From: Crotalaria pallida
Taxonomy: Eukaryota; Streptophyta; Magnoliopsida; Fabales; Fabaceae
DNA length: 64,000 nucleotides
Reading direction: 5' to 3'
Assembly: GCA_037953625.1 (NCBI GenBank)
Contig: CM075653.1
Span: 7,936,001-8,000,000, forward strand
Part shown: positions 25,555 to 37,166 of the stretch, piece by piece
How the letters are laid out: each line of letters begins with the position of its first letter
Numbering within the stretch: position 1 is the first letter of the stretch
The notes under the pieces: model-generated
Seen by the model: only the letters and a program-made list of their open reading frames with translations
Told to the model about the DNA's origin: nothing
Database searches by the model: none
Position numbers and translations under genes: made by a program

Positions 25555-25558
<4 letters not shown>
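24420..25558. other. Intergenic, AT-rich, nothing recognised
   Basis: Contains poly-T tracts and TA runs. The left edge may hold the old promoter of the DMP gene. No gene is supported. Confidence 0.5.

Positions 25559-25586
<28 letters not shown>
25559..25586. repeat. (AT)n microsatellite in the eS24 promoter
   Basis: About 14 AT units, ending directly against the first TTGGGCTA box. Confidence 0.95.
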
Positions 25587-25589
<3 letters not shown>

Positions 25590-25677
25590 GCTATTAAACA
25601 AACTGAAGAAAGCCCATTGTTATTGGGTTAAAAAGTTTGAAGCCCAGCCCAACTCATTTGTAAAACGAAAACCCTAG
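25587..25677 (+). promoter_or_regulatory. eS24 promoter: site II boxes and telo-box
   Basis: TGGGCT at 25587-25592, its reverse AGCCCA at 25611-25616 and again at 25641-25646, then AAACCCTAG ending at 25677, about 120 bases before the ATG. Site II (TGGGCY) with a telo-box (AAACCCTA) is the known pairing that drives plant ribosomal protein genes in dividing cells. Confidence 0.8.
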
Positions 25678-25797
25678 TAGCAGTACCAGTGTTATAAAGC
25701 AAGTTAGTGTTCGCACCCTTCACCTTCTTCTTCCCTCTGTCTGCGTCTCTGTGTGTTGTGCGTCGCGGAGCAGCTTCCCTATCTCTCTCAACCAATC

Positions 25798-28310
25798 ATG
25801 GCGGAGAACAAGCCAGCAGTTACCATCCGAACCAGAAAGTTCATGACCAACAGGCTTCTTTCCAGGAAGCAATTCGTATGTTTCCAATTTTACCCCCTTC
25901 TTCTGTCTTTTAGATCTAACTACAAAATTAATTCCGTAATCGATTCTTTTTCTTTTTATTTTTTGTGACGCAGATCGTTGATGTTCTTCATCCTGGGAGG
26001 GCAAATGTGTCCAAGGTATTATTTTGTCGTACTTTGCTTTTAGTATAATATTTTGAATTCTTGATTAGAACGAACCAAATTGCTTTACACTTTATATTTC
26101 ATTATATCGTACTCTCTTCGTTCTTATTTATCTGTCTTATTAAACAAATACACGTCGTCCTAATGATTGTATTTATTTTCTATAAATTATGTGTTTTTTT
26201 TCAAATTTATGTTTTTATTCTATATCTGGTCATTAATTATTTCCCGGCTGCAATTTATGTCAATTTGACAATAATGAATAGGGGTAGATATAAAAAAAAA
26301 ATTAGGAGTGAAGACCCACTTTGGTCCCTGTCAATTTTGCACAATATCAATTTGGTCCTTGACAATTCATAATACCACATTTAGTCCCTAAAAAAAAAAT
26401 TTCATACCAATTTAGTCCCTAACCTTTTTTTCATACTAATTTCGTCCCTCAAGATTTTCTTTCATACCAACTTGGTCCCTCAATTTTAAGGATCAAATTG
26501 GTCATCTGAAAATCTTGAGAGACTAAATTGATATGAAAAAAAGTTGAGGGACCAAATTGGTATGGAATTTTTTTTTGAGGGACTAAATGTGGTATTATGA
26601 ATTGTCAGGGACTAAATTGGTACTGTGCAAAATCGACAGGGACCAAAATGGGTCTTCACTCAAAAATTAGCAATGATTCCATTCTCGAACTTCTTGCAAA
26701 AGAGATAGATAAATAGTAGATAAATAAGAACGAGGGTAGTAGCTGTGTTGTGTTGTATGATTCTTAAAATTTGTTGCATCTAAGTGTTGGTATTGTTTCG
26801 TGCTATGTTAGTCCTTTTTCTAAGAGCCTATTGGTTTAGTTTCTTAACTTATAAATACCAGTCATTTGAGTCCCTAGTAATTGTTGGCATTTGTCATTTT
26901 AGTTCTTTGAAAAATATATATTATTGGGATCAATCCGACTGATAGAAGTATTATTCTAGTGACTAATATGATGGAATTTTGTAACAATTTTTTGAAGTTA
27001 GGTACTAATGTAATTGATACTTGCAATTTTAAGGACTAAAATAATGGTTTTTTACTTTATTTTTTTATTCCCTTTTGTAATTAAACAAAAATATTAAAAT
27101 CTATGAATTGTTAATATCATGTAGTAGCAATTTGAATATTCGATTGTAAAGCAGTTATTGGTTGACAATTACATGACCAGAACAGATTAACATTAATCTG
27201 TTGTTTTTGTGGCATGAAGGCTGAGCTTAAGGAAAAGCTGGCAAGAATGTATGATGTGAAGGACCCCAACAGCGTGTTTGTCTTCAAATTCCGGACACAT
27301 TTTGGAGGTGGGAAGTCCACTGGTTTTGGTTTGATTTATGATTCAGTTGAGAATGCAAAGAAGTACGAGCCCAAATACAGGCTTATCAGGGTAAGTCACC
27401 GGTCAACTTAACCTCCTCATAAGGGCTTTGCTTATAGCTTGTTTTCTTTTGGCTTTGAAATCATTTTATTTTGTGTTTTACTTGATATAATAATAAAGTT
27501 CTTCTTACATGGTCATTGCTCTTACTTTTCTGTTACTTTTTTCTAGGGTGGGGGCAGTGTCATGTTTGGTAGATGTCAAACTATATGTTCTCCATATCTT
27601 GTTTTAAGACATTTTATGAAGTTATAGAATTTAGGTTCTGCGTGTTAAAGCATTTTTTTAGGAGTCATTATTTTGACAAAAAAATCACTTCTAATACTTG
27701 CTTTTTTGTTTTGCTTTGATTTAACTATTGAGCAAAAAGCTGTACAAATTGAAGCTTTTTTGAGAAGCTAATAGCTATATTTGTCAGCTTCTCGAAAAAT
27801 GACTCTTGTAGAATTACGATTATTATAAGCCTAAACAAACAGCTATTTAAACTACCATACCATGCACATCAGTCAGGTTTTTATACAAATTTATAAAGAA
27901 ACCATGTAAGTGTTTTGTATGACAATGGCAATGGTGAAGCTGTCCAAATGTCCTTCAACGATTTCATGATATAATATCGTCATTTACCAGCTTAATCTTG
28001 TCATCTAAGCTTTTGTTGTATGATCTTTGAGAATTTGAATCATTCCTACGTTATCTGATATCTTGTCATCGATCGTGCAGAATGGCCTTGATACTAAGGT
28101 AGAGAAGTCAAGGAAACAAATGAAGGAGAGGAAGAACAGAGCTAAGAAGATTCGAGGAGTAAAGAAGGTATTTCTGTAGTTAACAGTAATTGTCTTTTGA
28201 AGAATGGTTTTCTACCTCTTATATCCATGTTTAATTAAATTTATAACATATTTCTTGTGTTGTTTGTGCAGACTAAGGCTTCTGATGCTGCCAAGGGAAA
28301 GAAGAAATGA
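25798..28310 (+). CDS. RPS24: Cytosolic ribosomal protein eS24 (five exons)
   Basis: The coding exons are 25798-25875, 25974-26015, 27220-27390, 28081-28167 and 28272-28310. All borders are GT-AG and all are in phase 0, giving 138 residues. The protein begins MAENKPAVTIRTRKFMTNRL, has the family core with VDVLHPGRANVSK, ARMYDVKDPNSVFVFKFRTH and GGGKSTGFGLIYDS, and ends in a Lys-rich tail, as plant eS24 does (Arabidopsis about 133 residues). It is a component of the 40S subunit. The gene looks intact. Intron 2 (1.2 kb) is inflated by nested transposons. The first ATG after the promoter boxes is used. Confidence 0.97.
26112..26741. mobile_element. Stowaway-like MITE in eS24 intron 2, split by a second MITE
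   Basis: Left end ACTCTCTTCGTTCTTATTTATCTG and right end GATAAATAAGAACGAGGGTAGT are inverted copies. The element is interrupted at 26306 by the Mutator-type MITE. The end sequence is of the CTCCCTCCGT family type. Confidence 0.65.
26306..26661. mobile_element. Mutator-type foldback MITE with perfect 9-bp duplication
   Basis: Ends GAGTGAAGACCC and GGGTCTTCACTC, and inverted arms of about 160 bp reach nearly to the middle, so the whole 356 bp can fold into one hairpin. AAAAATTAG flanks it at 26297-26305 and 26662-26670. Nine-base duplications with long TIRs mark the Mutator superfamily. Confidence 0.93.
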
Positions 28311-28319
28311 GCTTTGAGA

Positions 28320-29575
28320 TATTCTGTTCTGATTTTAAGGCTGTCCTTCAGTCAATGTTTTTTTATAGCATTTTTATGTATGCTAGATCTAGAGAGTGAA
28401 ATATTTTGCTTTAATTGTTGATCCTGTTTTAATTTATGTTCTAGTTGAGATTTTCTGTACTGGCAATGAACAATTTTGAGAATTGAATATTATGCTTATA
28501 TTTTGAACCAAATTTAGAGGAAATTCAGTATCGAGTTGAACAAACACGATCTGCTTCCAAAATATTTTATAGGCTAATCCAAAGAGTGGTGTAAAATTAA
28601 CAGTTATAAGGTCATTCAGTTCTAGATAAGAGGATCTTGTTCTGCTTCCAAAATATTTTTAAAGACTCAACCTAGGGGTGTAAAAGTGATAGTGGGTTTG
28701 GATAGGAAGATATGAATAAAAGAAAGTAACATCGAAGGAAAGAAATCATATAGCCAAAATCAAGTGGATGCTTACATTGATTTGATAAGGAAAAAAATCT
28801 GGTTCTCGATGACCTGGTAGAAACGGTTTGCCTGAGAGGGTTGTAACAAAATCGATGAAGGAGTTTCATGGGATGGGTGGTGGAGGCTATGTTGCCGGTG
28901 GCAATGACAATGAGGGCGAGAGATTGATTACGTTCAATGTTGAAGATGAAGTAAAGGCAAAATTGACATTTCAATAATATTAAAAAGAGAGAAGCATCAA
29001 ACTTAAATCCAAATAGTACATTGCATTAAAAACTAAAAAGGCTACCTTTTACTATTCCCATTGTCTCAAGAAGATATTAAAAATATATATAAAAAATTAG
29101 TTCAGAAAGTTATTATCTTTTAAAAAAGGAGAGAGTATTTTTTTCTCCTTTTTCTTTCTTTTCTTCTTCATTGCATTCATTCCTCATTTTTTTTTCCCGG
29201 AACCAAACACAACATTAATGTGTTGCTATTTTTCGTGTACCCTGTTTATTTAAGGGGGAAAGTTTGTCAATGGCAAAAGCTTTTTCCATTAATTTTACTA
29301 GGTGTAATTAATTTGAATAGTAATTTATTTTATAACATGAAATTAATCATTTTAAAAATTGAATTATATGATGTAATGATGGTGATTATTTATACAAAAT
29401 TTTATATCATTCGATAATTCATAGATACGCAATTTAATAATGGATATTTACTTATATTTCAAATAACATATTTTGTGTTAAAATAGAGTAATGGTATGAA
29501 GCATTAACTATTTTTTATATTTGAAAAAAACTTGTAGACTTAAATCTATTTCATTAGAAATTTAAACTCAATACC
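28320..29575. other. Intergenic after eS24
   Basis: The eS24 3' UTR must lie at the start of this stretch. Otherwise AT-rich with no gene supported. Confidence 0.5.
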
Positions 29576-29577
29576 AA

Positions 29578-29700
29578 CAATGCCCAGCACAGTTGGCAAA
29601 TAACTGGGTTCCTTAACCATGATGTCAGGGGTTCGATCCCTATTGCCTCGGAGGGGATTAGTCTTCAACTATGAGCTGAAGGATACCCTTGGTACATAAT
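29578..29700 (+). mobile_element. tRNA-derived SINE-like head
   Basis: A-box-like AGCACAGTTGG at about 29587 and B-box-like GGGGTTCGATCCC at 29629-29641 are spaced as in tRNA promoters. In the right repeat copy the A-box half is missing. Confidence 0.6.
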
Positions 29701-29806
29701 TCAATTGTTGAATTGATTAATTTTATAATTTATAAAAAATTATGTGAAGGTGTGTAAGTGTCTAAGATTCATATCTAATATTAACGAATCCTCACTCATT
29801 TTACGG

Positions 29807-29808
<2 letters not shown>

Positions 29809-29840
<32 letters not shown>
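29809..29840. repeat. (AT)n microsatellite
   Basis: Sixteen AT units; the right repeat copy has only a short run at the same place (about 37370). Confidence 0.95.
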
Positions 29841-29848
<8 letters not shown>

Positions 29849-30127
29849 ATGTACGTGAAAAATAAAAATGAATATTCACAATACTATCAAATACTCCCTT
29901 ATCTTATTTATAAGTCACTTTTTAAAAAATTCTCAAATTATTTGTATAAGTTACATTGTAATTTTTCAGAGACATATATTTTTTTTTGGTCTTATTTGAT
30001 CTTGGCTTATTAATTTGAAACACTGGCTAATTTTTAATACAAATTAAAAGAGTAAAATTGTAACTTTAATACACATTTTCAAAATTTAAAACATGTGACA
30101 TTATTTGATGAATAATGTTCGTAATAT

Positions 30128-30531
30128 ACTCCTTCCGGCCTCCATTCCTAATTATAAAGTTTTCTTGGGTAAAAAAATTTGGTCCTAAATATAAGATCCT
30201 CTTGTAATTTTTTCCAAAATTTCTCTTACATCTAATAATTGTGGTCTAAGTTTTTATGAGAAGAAATAAATAAAATTGTATTGAAATATGAAATGGTGCT
30301 TGTTTAATGGAGCTTGTTATAAATGACTTGGAAATTGATTCACTGCATTAAATATAGATGATGGAGTATCTAGGAATTAAATTAATTATTGAAAAATAAA
30401 AAATTTATTATGTTCTAATAATTGGTAGAGAGTTATTTTTGGAAGAATATATCAATTTTAATATAGAATTTAACAATATTATTGAACGTAAAAATGTCCA
30501 AAATAACCTTATAATTAGGGACGGAGAGAGG
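30128..30531. mobile_element. Stowaway-like MITE with paralogous empty site
   Basis: Left end CTCCTTCCGGCCTCCATTCC, right end TTAGGGACGGAGAGAGGAG. The same site in the right repeat copy reads AATATAGTTAAAAATCC without it, which proves an insertion after the repeat was copied. Confidence 0.85.
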
Positions 30532-30832
30532 AGTTAAAAATCCATGTAATAAAACAGCTCAAGTACTTTTGCAAAATTTTTGGTGTTCAAACAACCGTGA
30601 CCACATATTTAGTGGCTCACTTTACATGTTTAAGTTTAATAAATATCTTGTGGCTCACTTTGCGTGTGCAAGTTTAGAAAAGTTTAAGAAAATGTAATAA
30701 AAAGTGCTGTCCAAATATTTCATTTTTTTATAATTCTTCTTTGCTCTGCACTTGACTATTGATTAGTCTTTGATTATTATTACCTCAACACACTCCACCC
30801 AGTTTTATTTTGAGATTGTGTTCTTATTCATC

Positions 30833-33800
30833 ATGCAGGAAGCTCCACCAGCTGCTACTACTGGTAAAAACTATAGTTGCCTTATTTTTTTCCTTCTGTT
30901 TAATTTATCCTTCACGTGCATTATCAAGTGAATTTAATCATGTATTAGAGCCAAATTGAATGTTTAGATAGATTAAAATTGTTGAAATGTTTTGAATTTT
31001 AGACCGAGCTGAAGATTTGGAGCTCCGAATTCTTCTAAAGAATGTGTTAGTAATACCCGTTATACTCAATTGTATTAGTTATACGAATTATTTGAGTTTG
31101 AGCTGTTTAACCTTTGGTGATGGAGATGTTTGTTGTTTTGGTTACATGTTCAAATTCTGTTTGTTTGCAGTTTTCATTCTCCCTGCCAGCACATAATATT
31201 GTTCTCTTTAATTTGATAGATATTTTTTTTTGCTATATATATAATTATGCATTGCTTCTTGGCAAGAATTTTAAATTCCTACGAGCAGGCCTAGATAGGA
31301 TTACTAAAATAAATATGGCAAACATTACTAAATAGGTTCAAAGTAATAAACAAATTATTCAAAGCGGTTCAAAAGAATTATTCAGAGCGGTTCAATAGAA
31401 TTTTTCAGAGAGGTTCAAAAGAATTATTCAGAGCGGTTCAAAAAAATATTTCAGACCGGTTCAATAGAATTATTCAGAGCGGTTCAAAAATTATTTCAGA
31501 CTGGTTCAAAAATTCATTCAGATATGTTCATTTTCATGTTTCTGGGCGGTTAATAATCAGTCTCGTAGACCGGTTCATAACTGCTCTCCTTTAACATGAT
31601 ATTTTTTACAACAGGCTCTTTTAGATAAGTTCGGAACCGCTCTGAAACATGGTTCGAACCGGTCTGAAAAAGCTTATTTGTAGTAGTGTCTGCTGAATAG
31701 TGGGACCGTTAAAAATTTCATCTCAACAAAAATTGGTTACAAGAGAAATAAACAACATCTATTTAAACCATATAGCATATAATAAGATAGACAAAGTAAA
31801 ACTTCCAATATGGCATGGACTAATTCGTTTCAGCTTAGTAAATTTAACCTGTTTTCTTGGGCCTTTTTTAGTTTATATCTATGTTATTAGGATTCATTCC
31901 AAATCATATTATAAATGATTTTTTTTTTCCCTTGCCCAATTCCCACATATCACCTGGGTAGGTCAGAATCTGATCCGGATCGTGTGTCTGACTATCACTA
32001 TCACACATATGAGTCTCCGAACATGGATTTTTTTTGCATTCATAAGGTTTCAAACTTGAGACCTTTCTTAAACAAGACCGAATCTTTTACCATTTGTCTC
32101 GACCTATGTTGGTCATAAATGATTCTTTTGGAGATAAGAAATTGTTGCATGTTAGACTTAGGTCACATTGACCGAACCACGTTGTGACCTAAGTAACATA
32201 ACTCTAGCATAAAGTAAAATTGTTGGAGATAATGTCTCCTTCCTTTTCTTTTATCTTATTGCTAATTCTTGTAACATAAACTAAAGTAAGAATGATCAAA
32301 GCAGAATCTGCTGAATATATAAATAGGATCTTTGCCTTAGGTGTTATATTTGAAGTCTAATCACTTAAACTTGCTGTTCAAGAGTTATTATGAGTTGCAT
32401 TCTGCCTTATCTTATACATCTGCTTGTGTTCTCTTGACTTTCACATGTAACATATTGAAGAGGATCTGTATCATTAGATAATAACTGAGACTGATTTCGA
32501 GAACCATTTACACGAGTGCATTTCGATGAACCAAGTTTAGGTAACTTAATTTTGACTGAAAGTGAGTTTCTGGTGGTAACTTATTTATATTTTGATACTT
32601 ATTGTTCAAGCAATTTTGATAGAATAAATACCATTAGAATATTGTAAATCAAATTGACTTTTAGATGTGTGGTTACTAAAATGACGAATGGTGATGGTAC
32701 GAGCGATGAAAAGGATGCCTCAACAATCAATTTTCTTAGTGTAATATGGTTAGATTAGTAGTTTAATAAAATCCATACCTAGTTTTTATGATCAGTGAGC
32801 TTCTTACTTTTTCTTCAACTAAGGTTTGGGCTTCAAAGTTAGTTGTAATTAATTGGTTTTTGTTCTTTTGCAATTAAACATTTTGATATAATGTTACCTT
32901 TTCTTGATTTTGCTTCTATGGCTAGAAGAATTTGATTTTTTGATTCTTTCCTTTACCTGCCTATTTGTTAGTTTTGGATGCTAAAGATGAAACTTTACCC
33001 GCGGTTTCTGCATTTTCTCATAACGAAGAAGGTATGATAAATTTATATTCACAATTCATTGGAAAAACAGCTTCACTTTACTCCATGACTTCAGAATAGT
33101 CAGTATACAATATTAGCTTTGCACTGTGAAGAGAACCGGATTACCTCTCTACAACTTTAGTACCGGATTGGCATTTGGCATCCTATGAAAACCCGAAAGC
33201 TCATGCCAAATGAACCTTGTACAAATGTGAGTCATGTATTGGATCATAAACTTGAAATTATGATTCAGAGGCTTTGATGAATAAGCCTCTTGGATAATGG
33301 TCTTTGATACATAGGACTACAGTATTCCTTTTAATCACTTACCTGAATCGATTACTCTCCGCGAGGAAGTGAGAGTTTGGCTACTGCCAGCATCAGATGC
33401 TCTTCGTAGTTATCACTTTTTTGTTTTATTTTCTCCTGTTATACCAGCTGTATTATAGAGACGGCAAGTTCCTAATAAAAGCAGTCGAATAAGCATATAA
33501 AGGATATGAATGTGGTGATTTATGGGCATCCATTTGGTGTAGTACTTGTTTGAGATGATGATGTAATTGTAAGCTGTCATAACATGTTTTAAGAAACAAA
33601 GATCCCTCTGCTCATGATAAGTTTACTGTTATAAGATCAGTCGAACTAATAGCTATTACTCTTTCACTCAGAATTTTCTTATTGATTTGTGAGATGCTAG
33701 GTTTTGTCGCTTGCCTGTAGAAAGTAAATAATAGCTGATGAAAACAAACAGGCAACTGTGGTATCCAATCATTTAGACATGTTAAGCATTTAGACATGTT

Positions 33801-36745
33801 AAGCAAGGGGTTGATTATATTGTTTAAATTGTTTTATTTTATTTGTTTATTTGTTTCTTTGTCTCTTCCTATTGGCTTAGAACTGCTTAAGCAGGCACCA
33901 TACATATATCAATATTTGTTAATTTGTTTCATTGCCACTTTAGTTTTGAAGTTTTCATGAGAACCTTACTAGTACTATGAAGTCTATGATTACAATTGAG
34001 CATTATTCCAAAGACTTTTGGACCAGTTAATTCCTTCTTTCAGAGCATTAATCCAAAGCATAGATTCAAGTGTCTTGAAATTCTTTGTATGTGATATTAA
34101 AGCAAAGTATATGATGATGCATTTTTACCCTTTAACTGCTTTTCCTTGAAATTCGAGACCATCAAGGTATGTATTGCTCAGCCTAAATGTATCAAATGAG
34201 AGCAATGTTAAGTTTTCCTATTTTATTTGTATCAAAAGCCATGGTTACATTGCTCAAATTAAACCTTAATCTTTTTATGCATATTTTCTTAAATATACAC
34301 CTTTTTGGACCCTCATGCTGTAATTTGAGATAATCTTCTTCAACGAACTTCACTTGCATGATCAAATCAAAACACTACGTGCTTTAATCATACATGAAAG
34401 CCAAATAAACATATAAATAAACTAAATTATGAGAAATCGAAGCAGAATCTGCTATATATACCTCTGGTGTGATTTTGAAGTCTAATTTCAAAAACTTTGG
34501 CTATAGATTTTTTTTTATTATTATTATTTTATATATATATATATATATATATAACAAATTCTGCTTTGATTTGTCAGTTATTATGCCTTGTATGTTGTCT
34601 TATCATATGTATCTTTTGTGTTCTTTTGACTTGCTAGAGGATCTATATCATTGTGTATAACAACTGAGGGTGATTTTGAGGACAGTTTAAAGAAGCTAAG
34701 TGAGTTTTGATGAACTAAGTTTTGCAAACTTAATTTTGATGTAATAATGTGTTTATAATTGATTACTTTATTGTTAAAAGTAGTTTTGAATTATGTTTAC
34801 CAAACTGTGTGATTACCATATTGGCGATATGAACGTCCAAAAGGGTGTCGCAACAATCAATTTTGTAAGGGGTATTATGATCATAGAAGTAGTTTAAAAT
34901 CAAAAGTGAGTGTTGATTAATACTTAATAGAGACTTTCTTTACTCTTCTTCTAAGTTTGGACACTCCAAGCTTAATTTTGTTGCATGCCAATCAGATGCC
35001 AAACACGCACCAAGTGTCCCTCTTTGCGCCTCTTCTTTTCGCTGTTCATAGTAGTCCATTTTTGTTCTTTTCAATTATGCAATTTAACATAATGGTACCT
35101 TTTGTTGTTTTGCTTCCATGGCTGGAAGAATCTGATTAACACTAACTAGTTTTTTAAGCTCATCCACTCTTCAATAGTCCTCTTTAATTAGTATCAGCGT
35201 AAGCCTCCAGATTGGCGTTGTTAGCATCGCAGAACACTTGACTCACATTAGAACTTTTGATGAACCTCTTGAATAAGGGTTTTAGAATCTTAAGACTGCA
35301 ATATTTATTTTCAATCATTTACCTGAATTGATAAATCTTTAACTCTTGTGTTATTTTCTCCTGTTATTAAACTAGCGGAGCAGAGCAAAGACGATGAGTT
35401 CCTAAGAAAAGCAGTGGAAGAAGCATATAAAGGGGTTGAATGTGGTGATGGACTTCCATTCGGGGCAGTTATTGTTCGAAATGGTGAAGTAGTTGTCAGC
35501 TGTCATAACATGATGTTAAGAAACAAAGATGCCACTGCTCATGCTGAGGTTACTGCTATAAGAGAGGTTAAATTAATTACCACTAATTCTCTTCCATTCA
35601 GAGATTTCTTACTGCTATATTGAGACATGTTTAAATAGGCATCATATTCATATCCGTTATGTTTAAATAGACACGATAATTATAGTAATAATTTTGAAAA
35701 AATTATACAAATTGTTATCAAGTTTAATGACACTAACAATATTAACTAACTTTCTTAATTTACATGCTAGTCCATTCCAATGGCTTATATTTAGGGATGG
35801 AATATATTGCTTAGTCTAACAATGTTAGGATACAAGGGCCATTGCCCATTAGAAACAGTTAGAATAGCTAGTTAGTTAGCTACAGTCCAGGGCTGGCCCT
35901 GGGGTGTGCAAGATATGCAACCACCCACGGTCCTTGGAAAAGGGGCTAAAAAAAAAAAAATATTAGCATTAATCTTAACTTCAATTCTTAAATGGACAAT
36001 AATAATTGAAAAACACAATGTTATCCACATTCTCACAGTTTGTATGAATTATCATTTTTGTTAAAATTTTAGTGTAAAAGTTTCACATTATTTTATTTTA
36101 TTATAAATTAGGAACCCTTATTTGTCCTAATTTTTGTTTTTGCCCGGAGACCCCAAAATGTTAGAACCCTTAGCTAACTAGTAAGTTAGTTAGAACTTAG
36201 AAGGGACAAAACCCTTTGAGGAGGGGTAACCTTTGGAAGAGAAATCATTCTCCAATTCTTGTTCATTTTCGGTCTTCATTTAACAAAATTTCTCAGTTAA
36301 ATTCTTGTTATGTTTCTTGCAGACCAGTACAGCCCACAACAACAACTTTGGCACAACTTTTATCTTTATAATATAATCGATATCTTGTCTTATAAAATCA
36401 AAAGTTGTCTCAAAAGTCATGGTTATGGATTGTACATATAACCCTCCTCTGACAAAATGTATGACCAGATCTTATTTATAAGAAAAACCATGGTTACTTG
36501 TTCAAACCATAATCTTTTTTATTCTTGTTATCTTAAGCATACATCTTCTTGGAGCTGATGTTGTGATTTGACATATGTTAAATAGGCTTGTCAAACGCTA
36601 GATCAAATTTACCTCCCTGACTGTGAAATGTATGCATCTTGTGAGCCTTGTCCAATGTGTCTTGGTGCAATTCGTTTCTCAAGAATTAAGGTCAACCTTT
36701 TCCTCCCTTCATTTTTTTCTGAAAATCACATAGGCAAATTCTGAA

Positions 36746-36796
<51 letters not shown>

Positions 36797-36997
36797 TATA
36801 TAATTATTCACATGATTGTTCTCTTAATTCTTAAAACATCAAAACAGAGGTTGGTTTATGGAGCTAAAGCAGAATCTGCAATGGCAGTTGGCTTTTCTCA
36901 ACTTGCCCCCTTAGAGATTAAAAAGGCTGATGGTGCTAGGGCTTTGATTGCAGAGCAAGTATTTGAGCAGATAAAAGCCAAGTTTCCTCTTTACTAA
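30833..36997 (+). CDS. GSDA: Guanosine-deaminase-like protein (CDA/tRNA-deaminase fold), internally shortened
   Basis: The proposed exons are 30833-30863, 32972-33031, 35376-35566, 36586-36690 and 36848-36997, all GT-AG and in frame, giving 178 residues. The core is of the zinc deaminase family: a catalytic THAE-type block (TAHAEVTAIRE, His ligand and proton-shuttling Glu) and the two Cys ligands in SCEPCPMCLGAI. The stretch VEEAYKGVECGDG.PFGAVIV and the tail EIKKADG..ALIAEQVF fit plant guanosine deaminase, which turns guanosine to xanthosine in purine breakdown. Compared with what I know of that family, about 15 residues are missing after AVGF, so activity is doubtful. Exon 1 is short, and its ATGCAG could also be a splice acceptor. 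The locus is heavily rearranged. Confidence 0.72.
31335..31688 (-). mobile_element. CACTA (En/Spm) element end with subterminal repeats, in deaminase intron 1
   Basis: The right boundary reads TATTTGTAGTAGTG, whose reverse CACTACTACAAATA is the diagnostic CACTA end. Inside are some seven copies of a roughly 24-base unit around TTATTCAGAGCGGTTCAA, then inverted variants (GAACCGCTCTGAA, GAACCGGTCTGAA). Such arrays bind CACTA transposase. I did not find the other end. Confidence 0.6.
31921..32114 (-). mobile_element. SINE with 10-bp target duplication, in deaminase intron 1
   Basis: Perfect ATAAATGATT at 31911-31920 and 32115-32124. On the minus strand a B-box-like GGTCTCAAGTTTGAAACC precedes a body of about 194 bp ending in poly-A. 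Confidence 0.85.
32300..33690 (+). repeat. Copy A of a partial tandem duplication inside the deaminase gene
   Basis: Similar in order to 34437-35620: shared GAAGCAGAATCTGCT at the start, GAGGATCTRTATCATT, then TTTTGCTTCYATGGCTRGAAGAATYTGATT, and a final exon-3-like block. Copy A keeps exon 2 but its exon 3 is decayed. Confidence 0.75.
33445..33645 (+). pseudogene. Decayed second copy of deaminase exon 3
   Basis: Base by base it follows the live exon at 35376-35566 (shared AAGTTCCTAA.AAAAGCAGT, GCATATAAAGG, GAATGTGGTGAT, AGCTGTCATAACATG and AAGAAACAAAGAT). It has in-frame stops, and the HAE triplet site reads CATGATAAG, losing the catalytic Glu. The splice acceptor is also lost. Confidence 0.85.
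34437..35620 (+). repeat. Copy B of the partial tandem duplication inside the deaminase gene
   Basis: Carries the intact exon 3. The exon 2 counterpart is absent: where copy A has exon 2, copy B goes from TTTTGCTTCCATGGCTGG straight to unrelated sequence. Confidence 0.75.
34530..34553. repeat. (AT)n microsatellite
   Basis: Twelve AT units in deaminase intron 2. Confidence 0.95.
35822..36340. mobile_element. Probable solo LTR or short element with an inner hAT-like insertion, in deaminase intron 3
   Basis: TGTTAGGATACAAGG near 35824 and the repeated GTTAGTTAG motifs resemble plant copia LTRs. The CCAGGGCTGGCCCTGGGGTG block at 35887 inside resembles a hAT end. Matching ends and duplications are not clear. 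Confidence 0.3.
36750..36788. repeat. (AT)n microsatellite in deaminase intron 4
   Basis: About 19 AT units, 60 bases after exon 4. The distant exon 4 copy at 58891 is followed by an equivalent run. Confidence 0.95.
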
Positions 36998-37166
36998 TTT
37001 CTTTAATCATATTAATTACCAATTAATGAATACTTGTTACATGTTGGTATTCATCTATTATTCTTATTTTAAAACACAGCATAGAATTACCATTACGTTA
37101 AATTTGTTAAGGAACTTATATGTTTGATTGTGTGAGATTTACTTAGCAAGAGAAGGGAGAAGCATG

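Larger units (their letters stand above)
29604..30722 (+). repeat. Left copy of a direct repeat flanking the deaminase gene
   Basis: Starting at CTGGGTTCCTTAACC it matches 37167-37885 in order, including TATTAACGAATCCTCACTC, GAACAATGTTCG-type words and a long final block with TTAGTGGCTCACTTTACATG and ending CTGTCCAAATATTT. The left copy is about 400 bases longer because a MITE (30128-30531) interrupts it; the right copy has the empty site. Confidence 0.9.
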
